28,045 nucleotides of DNA from Symbiodinium natans (lineage: Eukaryota; Sar; Dinophyceae; Suessiales; Symbiodiniaceae): assembly GCA_905221605.1 (NCBI GenBank), contig CAJNDS010000297.1, forward strand, positions 143,501 through 171,545, written 5' to 3'. Positions 10,701 to 20,684 of the stretch are shown here, piece by piece. The stretch's first letter is position 1. The number at the start of each line of letters is the position of its first letter. The notes under the pieces are model-generated. The model was not told the DNA's origin, did not search any database, and saw only the letters and a list, made by a program, of their open reading frames with translations. Made by a program: the position numbers and the translations under genes.

Positions 10701-13700
10701 AATCAAGAAGCCTCACCACTGAGCAGGAGAGAGAGCATGACCTTGGTGCCCGCCATCCCTCAGTCAACTACTGTTTGCTTAAGAACCACGACTCCCTTTT
10801 GTGCCCTAATAAGGAAGAATATGTTTTCATTTTTTGGGGAGGGGTTTTAAGCAAATATGTAAGGAGGACTATTTTTTCATTTTTTGGGGGGTTCTTAAGC
10901 AAATAGTAGAAAGCCCCTAGACTGCACGAACCAGGTGGAAGACTTCACCACCAATTCGAAAGTTCCAAAGTTTCCAGCCTGGAACTGTCATCAGCAGTGG
11001 GCTTTAGGCTCAAAATAGCCCAAAAACCTTCAATAAGAAGGCCCTGGGGCCCAAAAACCAGAATCCTTAGGGTAAGTATGGGAGGACAACCTCACAATGA
11101 TGAGAGAACACCGCATGTAGAGTCTTGGCGGTAGCCATGATGGGACTCATGGCATTCCCTCCAACCACTACATGGCAAACTATTGCACGTCAGAGGTGGC
11201 AGCCTGATGCAAAGTCATGAGTCGTTTGATGCGTCCGATAAGGAGCTCCATCATCAAGATATGTAGAAGGGAACCCTCATAGAACCACCCCCCACGTAAG
11301 TCCGCGAAGATGGGCCTAATATATGCCGCCACTGCATTGCTTCTAGATGCTTCAGGTGTCCGTTAAGACACGCCGAAACACTGAGGATGCACTGGAAAGT
11401 GCATGTGATTCTTCTGCTGGGACGCGTTCTGGCGGGAGCTGGCACATCGATTCTATTCTCCTGTTTCGACGCTTGGGCCTTTTTTGAATTCCTGCCGCTC
11501 TTTATATTACAGAGCAGTTTCATGCTCTTTGAAGGACGTTTACCTTTTTTAATTCCTGCTAACAGGCCTAGCTCGGCGGCCTAGCTCGTTCCCTCGTCCT
11601 GCCCAAGCACAGAAAACCCAGCAGCATCCCGGCCATGTAAGGAATGCTGGATGGTATCCGAGCACACCGCAAAGCATAATTTTTCTTCGAGCTTGCTGAC
11701 GTACATGTTTAGCTGAGCCCTCAGACTTGGATTTCCAGTTTTTCGGCGATCTCTGGGCCAAGAACCCTAAGTCCACCTTTGGGCAGACGTCCATCAGGGC
11801 GGGGGCTGCTTTTACTTCCATCGGAACGTAAATCTCGAAAACGCCTCACTCTCCTGCACTGAGGTCTCAAGTTCTGCGCCATGTACACGGTGGCCGTGTT
11901 GGCGGGCTTGGGATCACAGGCCGTGGTTGATAACACCAAGCTGACAGTACTGGAGGACCGTGTCTGGGCATCCTCGGAGCCCTAAACCCAAACTCCTCCA
12001 AAGGTACCCCCAAAAAGGAGGGACCCTTAAGGGGTTCTTTGGGGGCTACTTAGGTATAGAGTGAGAATATAAGGTTCTCTGTAGGGTTGTATAGGGGAAT
12101 AACCCCCCTTGTAGGGGTCCCCCCTTGATCCCTTGAGCGTCGCCCAACTGAGGCGTCGGCATTTACTATGGAGGCTACACGGCACCCTACGATCTGTCGG
12201 TCCTCATGCTTCTGGTTGGCTTCTGCATCATTGCCACATGCTGGTCGGAGAACTATGGGCAAAGCTCGGGGACGGGAAGTGCGGCGCTTAACTGCTTGCT
12301 CCAGACAAAGCGGGGTTAGCACAGGAATGCTCGAAGAGACCCCATCAGTTCTTGCAGCGGGATGGACAGCGAAAGGATGCTCTGTGCACGTTTGAGAAGT
12401 TCGAGTCAACATGTGGAAAGGGCGTGAACCTTTTTCTCACCAGGCAAGCTCCTCATGTGGGATGCCGTGAACCTGCTATTCCAGGAGAGCTCTGCACACA
12501 TCTTGGCTGCCCTCACCGATCTCAGAAAGAGAGAAGCCGTCACAGCCCCCCGTGCCTACTATCCCTGAACCCTAAACCCTAACCACAAAAGGGTCGGAAT
12601 ACTTACGAACACTAATGGTCCCTTTATGACTCTGCAATAATAACCCCCAGAACCCCCTTCTAATGATTAAGGCCCCTATGCTCCTCAGAAGCCCTGCAGG
12701 GCAACAGTCACTAAACAACCAGGGGCGTGCAAGCTGCCCAGAGGATCGAAACTGCCTCCGTCTCTGCATGCTCGTCGCCATTTTTGAGGGCTCCATGTGC
12801 CTCGGCCCCATTGTTCTACAACGCAGCTGTGAAGGGCCCTAAACCCTAAACCCTAAACCTTCAACCCTGGCAGCCGAGTAGCACTGAGGTATGTCTTCGT
12901 CTCGAACTGGACCCCGGCTCTGGAGTCAGAGGACATTTCAACTGGCTCGCAATATTGGGTTCACGTTTAGGATTTAGGATTTGGGGCTACTATTTGCTTA
13001 GGAATCCCCAAAAATACAAATATGTTCTTCCTAATAAGGCTATATAAGGGTGATTATCTTTATCTCTTATTTTTTTTGAGGGGGGGTTCTTCAGCAATAG
13101 TGGCAAAGAGGATACTGAAAAAGCCCTATTTAAATCGAATCCTTGAACCCTCAGCTGGAAAGGATTCGAGGGGACCCTTCTCAAATTGAAGCCGCAGCTT
13201 TCCAAGAATGTGGACCTGATTCTGCGGAAAAGGGCGTGAGATAAAGGTCCTATCCAAGCTCTAAGTATAGAAATGGACTGGAAAATCCAAAAAGTTTGCG
13301 AGCGGGATTCTACTCGAGTTGGCACTCAAATGAACCCTTTGGAAAAGGAGTTTTGAAGGAGTCCTGTTTTCAATCTCTAAGTATAAGCATAAGGCTGAAA
13401 AATAAACACATAAGTGCTTGAGATGCGACCGTTCTTTTTGCAATTGAAGTCCTTAAAAGGCATCAGACCTACCCCCTGTGGCTTTGCTTCTACTCTCCCC
13501 TCCAGGCCCCCTGCGATGTTGCGAGACCCGACATGGGTTAACCTGAGGTATGGTCACTTCTCTAAAATGTGGTCCCTTTTGGGGTTACTCGTATAAGGCG
13601 GCCCCGAGTATTGTAGGATACCCAGAAGGGGCCATAATTTTGAGAATTTGCCAGGTTCAAGAAGGGTTGAGGGTTTTAGGGGTTTAGGCATATTGCAGAG

Positions 13701-16700
13701 CGTAACGGCCACAAGTGCTGTTGCAGTAAGGCGCCGGCGTAGAGCTCAGCCCGGGTTCAAAAGAGTTTTGGGGCATTACGCTAGTGCCCGGAGTACCAGG
13801 GTGACCTCATACAGAGAAACCCTCTAGTATGCAGTCAGGAGCTGGTTCGTCTCCAAAGAGTAGATTTTTGGGGAGTCGTTTTTTTCGGATCAGTTTCTCA
13901 AAGTTACCGTTCGGTTTTGGGTACCTCAAACATTCTGGGGGCTGTCTTTTGGTGAACTTTTCAATCTTTCGAGGACAACCATGTCCAGGAACCACAGACT
14001 TTGTTCCCAAAGACCCTAGTACCCAAGAGACCCTAAACCCTCAATCTTCTAAACCAACCCTAAAGAAGACCCTAATTCCTCCAAACAAAAAAAAAAAACC
14101 TAAAGAAGACCCTAATTCCTCCAAAAAAAGCCTAAAGAAGACCCCTACTTAAAAGCCCCAGAGGACACCTCCCCTCCTCATGGCCTGGTCTTCGCGCTCT
14201 TCATGCTCTCGGCAACCTGCGGATCCTCAGCCACTTGGCCTGTTTTTCCCCTTGAGAGGGGCCCTTGTTTGGGGCTTTAAGGGGTATGTAGGGGCTTTAG
14301 GGGTTTAGGGTTTGTAGGGTCTTTAAGGCTTTTAGGGTTCCAGGGGTTAGTGAAGATAAGACTCTCTTTGAGGGGAACCTGGTGGGCTTGCGAGGGCTTC
14401 GGCTCGAAAAGCAAAAACAAACCCATTACTTGTTGGGAAGGGTTTAGGGTTTGGGGTTTTGGGGTTTAGGGTTTAGGGTTTGGGTTTAGGGTCATACCAA
14501 GTTCAAGGACCGCGGGAAGTTGGTCATGGGCTTAGGATACCAAGTCCAGGGAGCGAAAGGGTAAGCTAAAGGAAGAGGCCACCTGGCTTCTCCGCAGTGT
14601 CTTCAACTGCTCAAGCGGCGTTCTTTCTGGCCTACGGCTGTTTCTCTGCAGAGTGTTGCATTCTGTTCTCGGGGTCTGGAAATGGTCGCCTCAACTTCGG
14701 GCCCTCACATTTTGAAACGTTGGCTTCATGAGGCTCTTGTCTTCAGCTGTAGAGAGAGCCCACTTTCCCAAGACTTTGTCATAGCGGGGTAACCTTGTAT
14801 TATTTTGAAGGCTACTTAAACTCAATGAGGAAAAGAACTTTAAATCTTTCATCTTATCCCAACCATGAACTCGAAAGCCTCTTAAATTCCAAACCCCAAA
14901 AGCCGGGTGCCGAGGCAGCGACCTTGGGTGGGCGTTTCATGAGCGCCTTGGTGCTGGACAGGGTTCCAAGAGGAGTTGCGGGGCAAGTTCTTCTTCTTGC
15001 TGGTTTAGGCTTTAGGGTTTAGGGTTTAGGGTTTTTGTTTGCTTTGCGCTGGCTCGAGTTCCAAGTGGCCCTGGAAGTTACGTTTTTTTGGAGGGTTGGT
15101 ATCTTTGGGAAGCTTGGGGCTCACTTTGCACAACTCCTCCTGAGACCGGACAGAGAGCGTTTAGGGTTTAGGGTTTGGGGTTTAGGGTTTAGGGTTTAGG
15201 CATTCAATCCAGAAACCTTGAGGTCCGCGCAGGCAGCTGCGGGTCATCATGCTCCTCTGTGTTCTGTCATTTGCCCTTGCCAGCCGGAGCGCATGCACAG
15301 CTTCTTAGCCAGGACTCGATCTGTTTGTTTAGGGTTTAGAGTTTTAGGGTTTTGGTTTAGGGGTGGTCTGCCTTGTGGTTTTTTTGGCGAAGGCTTGCCT
15401 CAGAGTGTGTGGGTTGCATCCTGGCTTGGATCTTCCCCACGAGCTTCGATCTTTCATGCTGGCATCTGTCCGACCATGTGATGTAGGCTGTTCGAAAATG
15501 CGCAGTACCCCTTTCCTCTAGGAGCTACTTTCACTCATAGACCCGGCACCCTTTGTGACCTTGGCTGGGGGGGCGGGTGGGGGCAACCGAGTGACCCGGT
15601 GTTGCTTGGGGGTTTTGCCATGGAGCTGAGGCAATCGGCTACTGCCTGATTGCCTTCATGATCTTTGAATTCTGTGTGGGCTGGTACTTCCCCTGCGTCG
15701 GCATCGCCAAGAGCGAGATTGCTCGGTCCTTAAGTTCAAGAAATCGCTGCAGAAGTCTCTGCTGTGAATATGGAGAACTCAAAGCACCAAAACAGTAGAA
15801 CAAAGCATCTCTAGCCGGAGGTTCCAGTGCACGTGCCTTGTCCTGCTTGCATTGTGCTCTGCGGTGTCCTTGCACTAAACCCCCTCTTTCTCATGGGCAG
15901 CTCATCTGTGGAGCCCCCAGGCCGAAGAAGCCGGGAGCCGAAGCATTTGCAATCAGGACCCAATAAGGGACCCTAATTTAGAGAGTTACCCATATAGACG
16001 ACCCATTGAGGTCACATAGGCCCCTTACGGCCCTCCTTCTCAGGTCCCAGATCGCATCCGGGGGTCTATGTACAACTTGTTCCGAGTGCCGCTGAATGTC
16101 CAGCGCCCAGTTCCGACCAAAGCTTTGGAAACCGCTCCTCTTCCGGTTTTGAGGGAGTAAATATCAGCGGGTTCTGCTGCACCTTTTGAGGTGGTGGGAC
16201 TCTTCCAAAGAGGCCCAGAGAACAGTCATGTTACGACTTCGGGTCGACGGTGGGCTCTTGTGGCTTGAGGGGTTCAGGGTGCCTGGGAGATGTGTCTTGG
16301 AAGCTGCGGCTGTCAACCTTCCAAGAGGCTTTATTCGCCTTCTGTACTGGAACCTTGAAAACCCGCAAAAGGGGAGAAGGGATTTTTCTACGTGCAGTTG
16401 GGGTTATATGGCCATTTGTCTTGGTAGCCCAGTGGTACCCTCTTCAGCACCTCAGAGCTAGTACCCTCCTTCTTTTTGCCTGAGCTCGACCCCACCCACC
16501 CTCCTAACATGAAATACTTCACGTGTCGTAGGCATTCAATGCGTGATCGTCGAAACTTAATCCTAGAGGCCCAAACCCCCAACCCAAACCCCCCCAAACC
16601 CTGCGTCCTGAACCCTAAACCCTCAGAGAACCCCAAACCTAAAACCCTCAAAAACCCCTAAAAACCCCCTAAAAACCACTGGAACCCCTCTCAGGTCTTG

Positions 16701-16796
16701 GTGTTGGTTCTCCTTCTCACGGACCTCAGCAGCGACTCGCGCTTCGCTCTTTGCGCCGTGCTGCTCCTGCTCGCGATGCTGGCGCGCGGGGTGTAG
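7720..16796 (+). CDS. MFSD5: MFSD5/MOT2-type major facilitator (molybdate-anion transporter family), 21 exons
   Basis: Exons: 7720-7745, 8085-8166, 8813-8851, 9077-9127, 9405-9446, 9741-9776, 10177-10216, 10516-10591, 11386-11467, 11642-11711, 11864-11959, 12153-12263, 12444-12517, 12744-12796, 12889-12931, 14164-14237, 15094-15158, 15223-15278, 15631-15720, 16044-16097, 16695-16796. They sum to 1362 nt (453 aa plus TAG), the usual family length, and every phase matches. Motifs in order: DWLQGPYVYALYSAYGY (58-74), GSLADRFGRKR (about 99-109), LLLGRVLAG (140-148), WMVSEH (161-166), APYDLS and WSENYG (about 223-249), FEGSMYVFVSNWTPAL (289-304), FEFCVGWYFP (384-393), MYNLFRVPLN (411-420), then a last helix. 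These are MFS_5 (PF05631) signatures; Chlamydomonas MOT2 of this family transports molybdate. Substrate here is inferred. Donors are GT (7), GC (8) and GA (5); all 20 acceptors are AG|G. Least certain: the start exon, junction 9776/10177 (alternatives at 9781 and 10185), the short loop at 15278/15631, and whether TAG 16794 is the true end. Confidence 0.9.
7984..8108. repeat. Tandem duplication spanning the exon-2 acceptor of the MFSD5-type gene
   Basis: Copy 1 (7984-8040) and copy 2 (8048-8108) share CCTGAGGTA, TGTTGGGCTCTGAAT, CCAGGCTTTCTCAGT and CCACCTACCACAC-like words with small differences. Copy 2 supplies the acceptor (TTTCCAG before G8085) and the first codons of exon 2. Copy 1 carries a similar decoy acceptor. 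Confidence 0.85.
8171..8206. repeat. TTTAGGG array directly after exon 2
   Basis: Five TTTAGGG units begin four bases after the GA donor (GAGGGG at 8167) of exon 2 of the MFSD5-type gene, so the intron starts with the array. Confidence 0.9.
8987..9025. repeat. CCCTAAA array in an intron
   Basis: About five CCCTAAA units lie about 50 bases upstream of the acceptor of exon 4 (9077) in the MFSD5-type gene. A shorter patch with two to three units lies in the next intron at 9227-9249. Confidence 0.9.
10768..10909. mobile_element. MITE-like element with 20-bp terminal inverted repeats, copy 1
   Basis: The left end (10768-10787) reads CTACTGTTTGCTTAAGAACC. The reverse complement of the right end (10890-10909) matches it at 19 of 20 positions. 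The element is 142 bp, has no ORF and sits in the intron between exons 8 and 9 of the MFSD5-type gene. Its right half is internally duplicated (TTCATTTTTTGGGG...AAGCAAATA occurs twice). No clear target-site duplication was found. A related copy is at 12987. Confidence 0.75.
12838..12859. repeat. CCCTAAA patch in a 92-bp intron
   Basis: About three CCCTAAA units occupy a quarter of the short intron (12797-12888) between the exons encoding FEGSM and YVFVSNWTP. Confidence 0.9.
12987..13103. mobile_element. MITE-like element, copy 2
   Basis: The left end CTACTATTTGCTTAGGAATC and the right end GGTTCTTCAGCAATAGTGG (about 13085-13103) form imperfect inverted repeats and match the ends of the element at 10768. 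The 117-bp interior is AT-rich, with AATATGTTCTTCC in inverted orientation relative to copy 1. It lies in the intron 12932-14163 of the same gene. Confidence 0.65.
14060..14150. repeat. Short tandem repeat just upstream of an exon
   Basis: The word CCTAAAGAAGACCCTAATT followed by CCTCCAAA is repeated three times with A-runs between copies. It ends about 15 bases before the acceptor at 14163. Confidence 0.85.
14440..14492. repeat. Degenerate TTTAGGG array in an intron
   Basis: TTTAGGG units alternate with TTTGGGG and TTTGGG variants within the 14238-15093 intron of the MFSD5-type gene. Confidence 0.85.
15003..15032. repeat. TTTAGGG array in an intron
   Basis: Four units, the first degenerate (TTTAGGC), about 60 bases before the acceptor at 15093. 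Confidence 0.9.
15159..15205. repeat. TTTAGGG array supplying a splice donor
   Basis: The exon encoding GKLGAHFAQLLLRPDRE ends at 15158, and the next bases are GTTTAGGGTTTAGGG. The GT of the inferred donor is therefore the first GT of the telomere-type array. The intron 15159-15222 is mostly this array. An alternative GA donor at 15153 would keep the same phase. Confidence 0.7.
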
Positions 16797-16866
16797 GGTT
16801 TAGGGTTTAGGGTTTAGGGTTTAGGGTTTAGGGTTTAGTGTGTTTAGGGTTTAGGGTTTAGGGTTC
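16796..16866. repeat. TTTAGGG array, about nine units, at the end of the MFSD5-type gene
   Basis: The array starts at the TAG stop codon (16794-16796), so the stop itself is part of a TAGGG step. One unit is altered (TTTAGTGTG). This is the longest clean array in the window. It may form the 3' end of the gene or begin another intron. Confidence 0.9.
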
Positions 16867-17645
16867 TAGCATGGACGAGCGGGAAGGCCCATTGTGTTTG
16901 CCTACAACATGCGTAGCCAAGCAGGTTCTAGCAACTGGTTTGGACGAGTTCACTCTCGGAGCCCATTTCCATTTTGAAATTTGTGCATACTGGCGAAGAC
17001 ACAGCAAAAACAAACACAAACAATCCATATGCATAGCTTGTACATATACACACCGACTAATATACACATATATATATATATATATTCATGTTATATTAAT
17101 TTGTTTTCATGTGTTGATTTTCCCGTTCATCTATTCCTTTCTTTATTTCTTGAGATGTGTGCTTACGGAGTCACGTTTATAAACCTTAAGTATCTATGCG
17201 CGGTTGTATATATGTGTGTTGAACACGTGTACCCACGTTGCTCCGTGTGAACATTACGCCTTCGTCTTCCTTGGAAGCATCGCCTCTTCCTTGGGGGGAG
17301 GCCACCTTCGGACTCGGGCACAAGCCCAAGAGTGCCGACACCCAGGTTGGGCAGCACAGAGGGTTTAGGGGTTTTTGGGGGGGCTTAGGGTTTTTTGCGG
17401 GGGGGGAGTGGGTTCGGAAGGTCATCCCCCCCACTCCAGACGCAACACAAAGGATTTCGGAACGTATGGTTTGGCCAAGCATGTACTAAAGAATGGGGGG
17501 GGGCTCCTCCTCTGTTTTGGGGGAGATGGGATCCCAGACTTCGGGGTTTTGGGGGGCTGAAGGTTTTTGCACGAAAACATGAGAAGCCCATTGCCTCAGC
17601 AACCGAGCCTTGAGACCTCGAGGTGGCAGGTACGTCCTTTATAGG

Positions 17646-17764
17646 ATTTCAGGGTTTTAGGGCTTAAGGGTTTTAGGGTTTAGGATTTTAGGGTTTAGAA
17701 TTTTAGGGTTTTAGGACTTTAGGGTTTGAGGGTTTTAGGGGTTTTGGGGTTGAGGGTTTAGGGC
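17646..17764. repeat. Degenerate TTTAGGG array
   Basis: A long run of TTTTAGGG, TTTAGGA, TTTAGAA and TTTGAGGG variants. It is more decayed than the other arrays, so probably older. Confidence 0.85.
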
Positions 17765-17791
17765 GTCTATCTCTGACAACCCCCTGTCGAG

Positions 17792-17878
17792 GGCAAGCTT
17801 TTTGTGCTTCGAGGTTGAAGGCATCCAGTTGCAGCTACTGGGCATCATGTTGCACCTTCTGCACCCATATGAAATTTG
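17792..17878 (+). other. Unassigned candidate exon
   Basis: After an AG|G boundary, the frame reads ASFLCFEVEGIQLQLLGIML then HLLHPYEI. It is hydrophobic and helix-like and has plausible codon use. A GC donor follows at 17879. No family is recognised and no partner exon was secured. Confidence 0.3.
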
Positions 17879-18471
17879 CTCTTCCAACAAACCCCCCGCA
17901 ACCAGGGCCTTGAACCCTAAACCTTGGGATGTTCCCCCCTTAGACTAACTAACAGTCCTCAATGTGCTATCACCCGTATTCAGGACTAACAGGGGAACAT
18001 CCCAACAGCCTAAACCCTAAACCCTTAAATAGCCTTTGCTCTTCACTCTTGGCTTTCGCAGGTCCATCCTGCAGTGTGAGCTTTGCGCGTCATTTCTTGC
18101 GAGGGAGGGTTTGGGGATTGGGGTTTAGGGTTTAGGGATGTGGGGGGAGTTTTGGATATCTGCACGCGATCTAGAGTTGTTTTTGGGTACCTGCTTGCAG
18201 AAGGGTGGATTTTAGGATGGTTCCGGGTTTTAGGCCATTCCGCGACGTTTGCACGGCAGAGGATAGAATCCTGCCCGATTTATGCTTAGAGCTCAGAGCG
18301 GCCCCGCACGCCCCCATTTTCCGGTGTTGGCTGCTCGGCTGAAGCCTTTGGCAAGCCGCAGCCACACAATCCATTGCATGCAATTGCTAAAAAGGCAATG
18401 AGAGCAGCTGGACTTCCCCCGTGGAGGCCGTTCCGAAGGAGTCCCTTCTTTGGCTGGGAGAATAGCAGCAG

Positions 18472-18563
18472 GGCCTTTTGCACAGTCTCTCGACGCGCAT
18501 GAGGCAGAAGTGTTTTGGTTCTTCTTCGTGCAGGCTGGGGAAAGGCACAATGCCTATGCCCAG
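18472..18563 (+). other. Unassigned candidate exon
   Basis: The frame reads PFAQSLDAHEAEVFWFFFVQ then AGERHNAYAQ between an AG|G acceptor and a strong donor (CCCAG followed by GTACAG at 18564). The residue mix looks coding. No family is recognised. Confidence 0.35.
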
Positions 18564-19402
18564 GTACAGATGAGGTACAGGTCCTGCTCTAAGCTTTATG
18601 GCTGGGCCACTGCATGCATCAGCTCGCTACGTCCATGCCCCGCGCTGAAGCTGCTAAGCGGCCGAAGGCCAAAAACAGATGCATGCAGATGCTCATCTGA
18701 TTACAACAAATAATGTCTTTGCTGCTGCCAAAGCAGCCAAAGGAGAGACCCGATTTAGCAAAGCCTCGCAGGGTTCAGCCGGGGGGTTGGGGCTTCGTTT
18801 TGTGGGAAGCTTGTGGGATCTCCATCTTTCAGGTTTCAAGGGTGATAGTTTCTCATTTGCCTCACCCTTATCTCTTTTCACGCGTGAAAGGCAAAGGCTC
18901 ACTGCAACCGCAGTCCTTGCTTTCATCTGCCACCTGCCTGTGAAGAGCTGGCGGCTGAGACCTGCTGCGAGACCGTGACAGTGCAAACTCGCGCAAAGAG
19001 CAAAAGGTCAGACAGGATGGGGAGGTGCGGGGACAGGTACTCCTTTGTTGCAGAGTCAGTAAAAACTCCTGTGCCCTGGGCATGAGCTGGGAAGCAACGC
19101 TGCAAGGGACGTTGGGGGTGGGCTTTCCATGGGGGCACCTTCGGTCACCACCCCGCACCTCCTGTGAAAATCCATATTCCGCTGAAGTCAAGATCGCCGA
19201 TGGGACCATTGCAACATGGAAGAAACATGAGAAGAGTGTGGCTCACGGCACAGCTGCTGACAGCATGATCAACACGGCATCCTCGTTTCAGCTGTTAGGC
19301 CCTAAATCCTGCAATCTTCTCTGTAGTAGACCACAGAAATGCCCCCCCCCCCCCTCCCAGGTAAGTTGAAAAGGCTACAATCCCCATGTCCGGCCTTCAG
19401 CC

Positions 19403-20633
19403 ATGGCCCCATTTTGCCCCAAGGGCGCCCACATCGCTGCCGCGGGTGAAGACGCCCTCCAAGTTGCCGAGCTCCAAGAAATGGGTGGATACGTGGACGT
19501 ACTGCCCCTAGGCAGGCCCTTGGGACATGTTTTATTCTGATCCTATTCAAATATTTTTTCAGCGGCGTTAAGGGGCCCACCTAGGCCCTGTCCCGATCCT
19601 ACTGGCTCGTGTTGTCTACAAGAGGAGTGTCTATCGAAGAAGTGTGGCGGCCGCGGAGAGCGATGGCACTCTGGGAGTGGCAGAACGCTACTCATCCGAA
19701 GACTGGTACGAGCACCTGCAAAACTTTCCGATGTCTGAAATCCTGAAACGGGTGAAGTCGCACCTCGCGTTTAACGCCGTCTTCGCCATGCTGATCTTCG
19801 TCGTCAACTTTTTTACCGACTCGGTCCGTCCACCGCCTCTGGCGCTCCTGAGCGCGTGTTCCACTGCTCTCGGTCTGCTCCTGGTCTTCAGGAGCCCAGC
19901 CCCGCAGCTTCTATGGCTTATATGAACTTATATGCTACATCAGGTTCATCTGATGTTTCCATGAGAAATTTTGGGCTATGTTTAGTATCACGTACCGGCT
20001 TAAAGCTGCGCAACTGAGCTCATCATAGCACAAGCACTGTATGGATTCTGCATGGATGTGCGTGGTTTCAGCTTTGCATACTCCAAAGCAAAGGCCACTG
20101 CTGAGGAAGTTAGGCAAACCCAGCAAAATCCTGCACGTACCCTATACAGGAGCCTGAAGAATTACCAACATCATCCCATATATGTCTGTACTCTAGCCTA
20201 CCCAAAACCCCTCTGACTATATAAGCCTCTTCAGCAAGTTGTAGATTTGTCTAGTGCTCTGAAATAGGCAAACCCCACTTAAGCCCCCCCCCTAAGGTCT
20301 ATCCCACTTCCGGGTAGTCCCATTTCTGTTCTTCTGTGCTTGCGAAGGACCAACGCAGCCTACGAACGCTGGTGTGCTGGGTATCGGTGTGTCCGAGAGA
20401 CCAAATCTCACCTGCAGCAGCTGCGGCGCTTGGCACGACTCTGGATGACAGAAGAAGATCAAGAATGGATGGATGGCCAGGGGCCTCAGGCCTAACGCCA
20501 CGCAGAGTTGCTTGCGTTTTTTGCAGGAAGATGCCCTCTCCAAAGACCTAAGCATGCTGCATATAGCAGACTATATTCTGGAACCTGCTCAGCCATAGCC
20601 CCAAACTTCCCCCATCACAACACACACACACAC

Positions 20634-20684
<51 letters not shown>

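Larger units (their letters stand above)
16867..19402. other. Intergenic stretch with unassigned exon-like patches
   Basis: It contains an AT-rich tract with (TA)n at about 17068-17085, degenerate TTTAGGG at 17646-17764 and 18122-18138, and G-runs near 17380-17550. A few short stretches read like exons (17792-17878, 18472-18563, 18262-18340), but I could not chain them into one protein or match a family. They may belong to an unrecognised gene between the two transporter genes. Confidence 0.45.

Noticed and set aside
10352-10906. 184-codon + strand ORF
   Set aside because: It crosses the MITE-like element and runs out of frame with the RKRCCLAYC exon at 10516-10591.
16796-16866. Chromosome end
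   Set aside because: The TTTAGGG arrays are short and have gene sequence on both sides, so they are interstitial.
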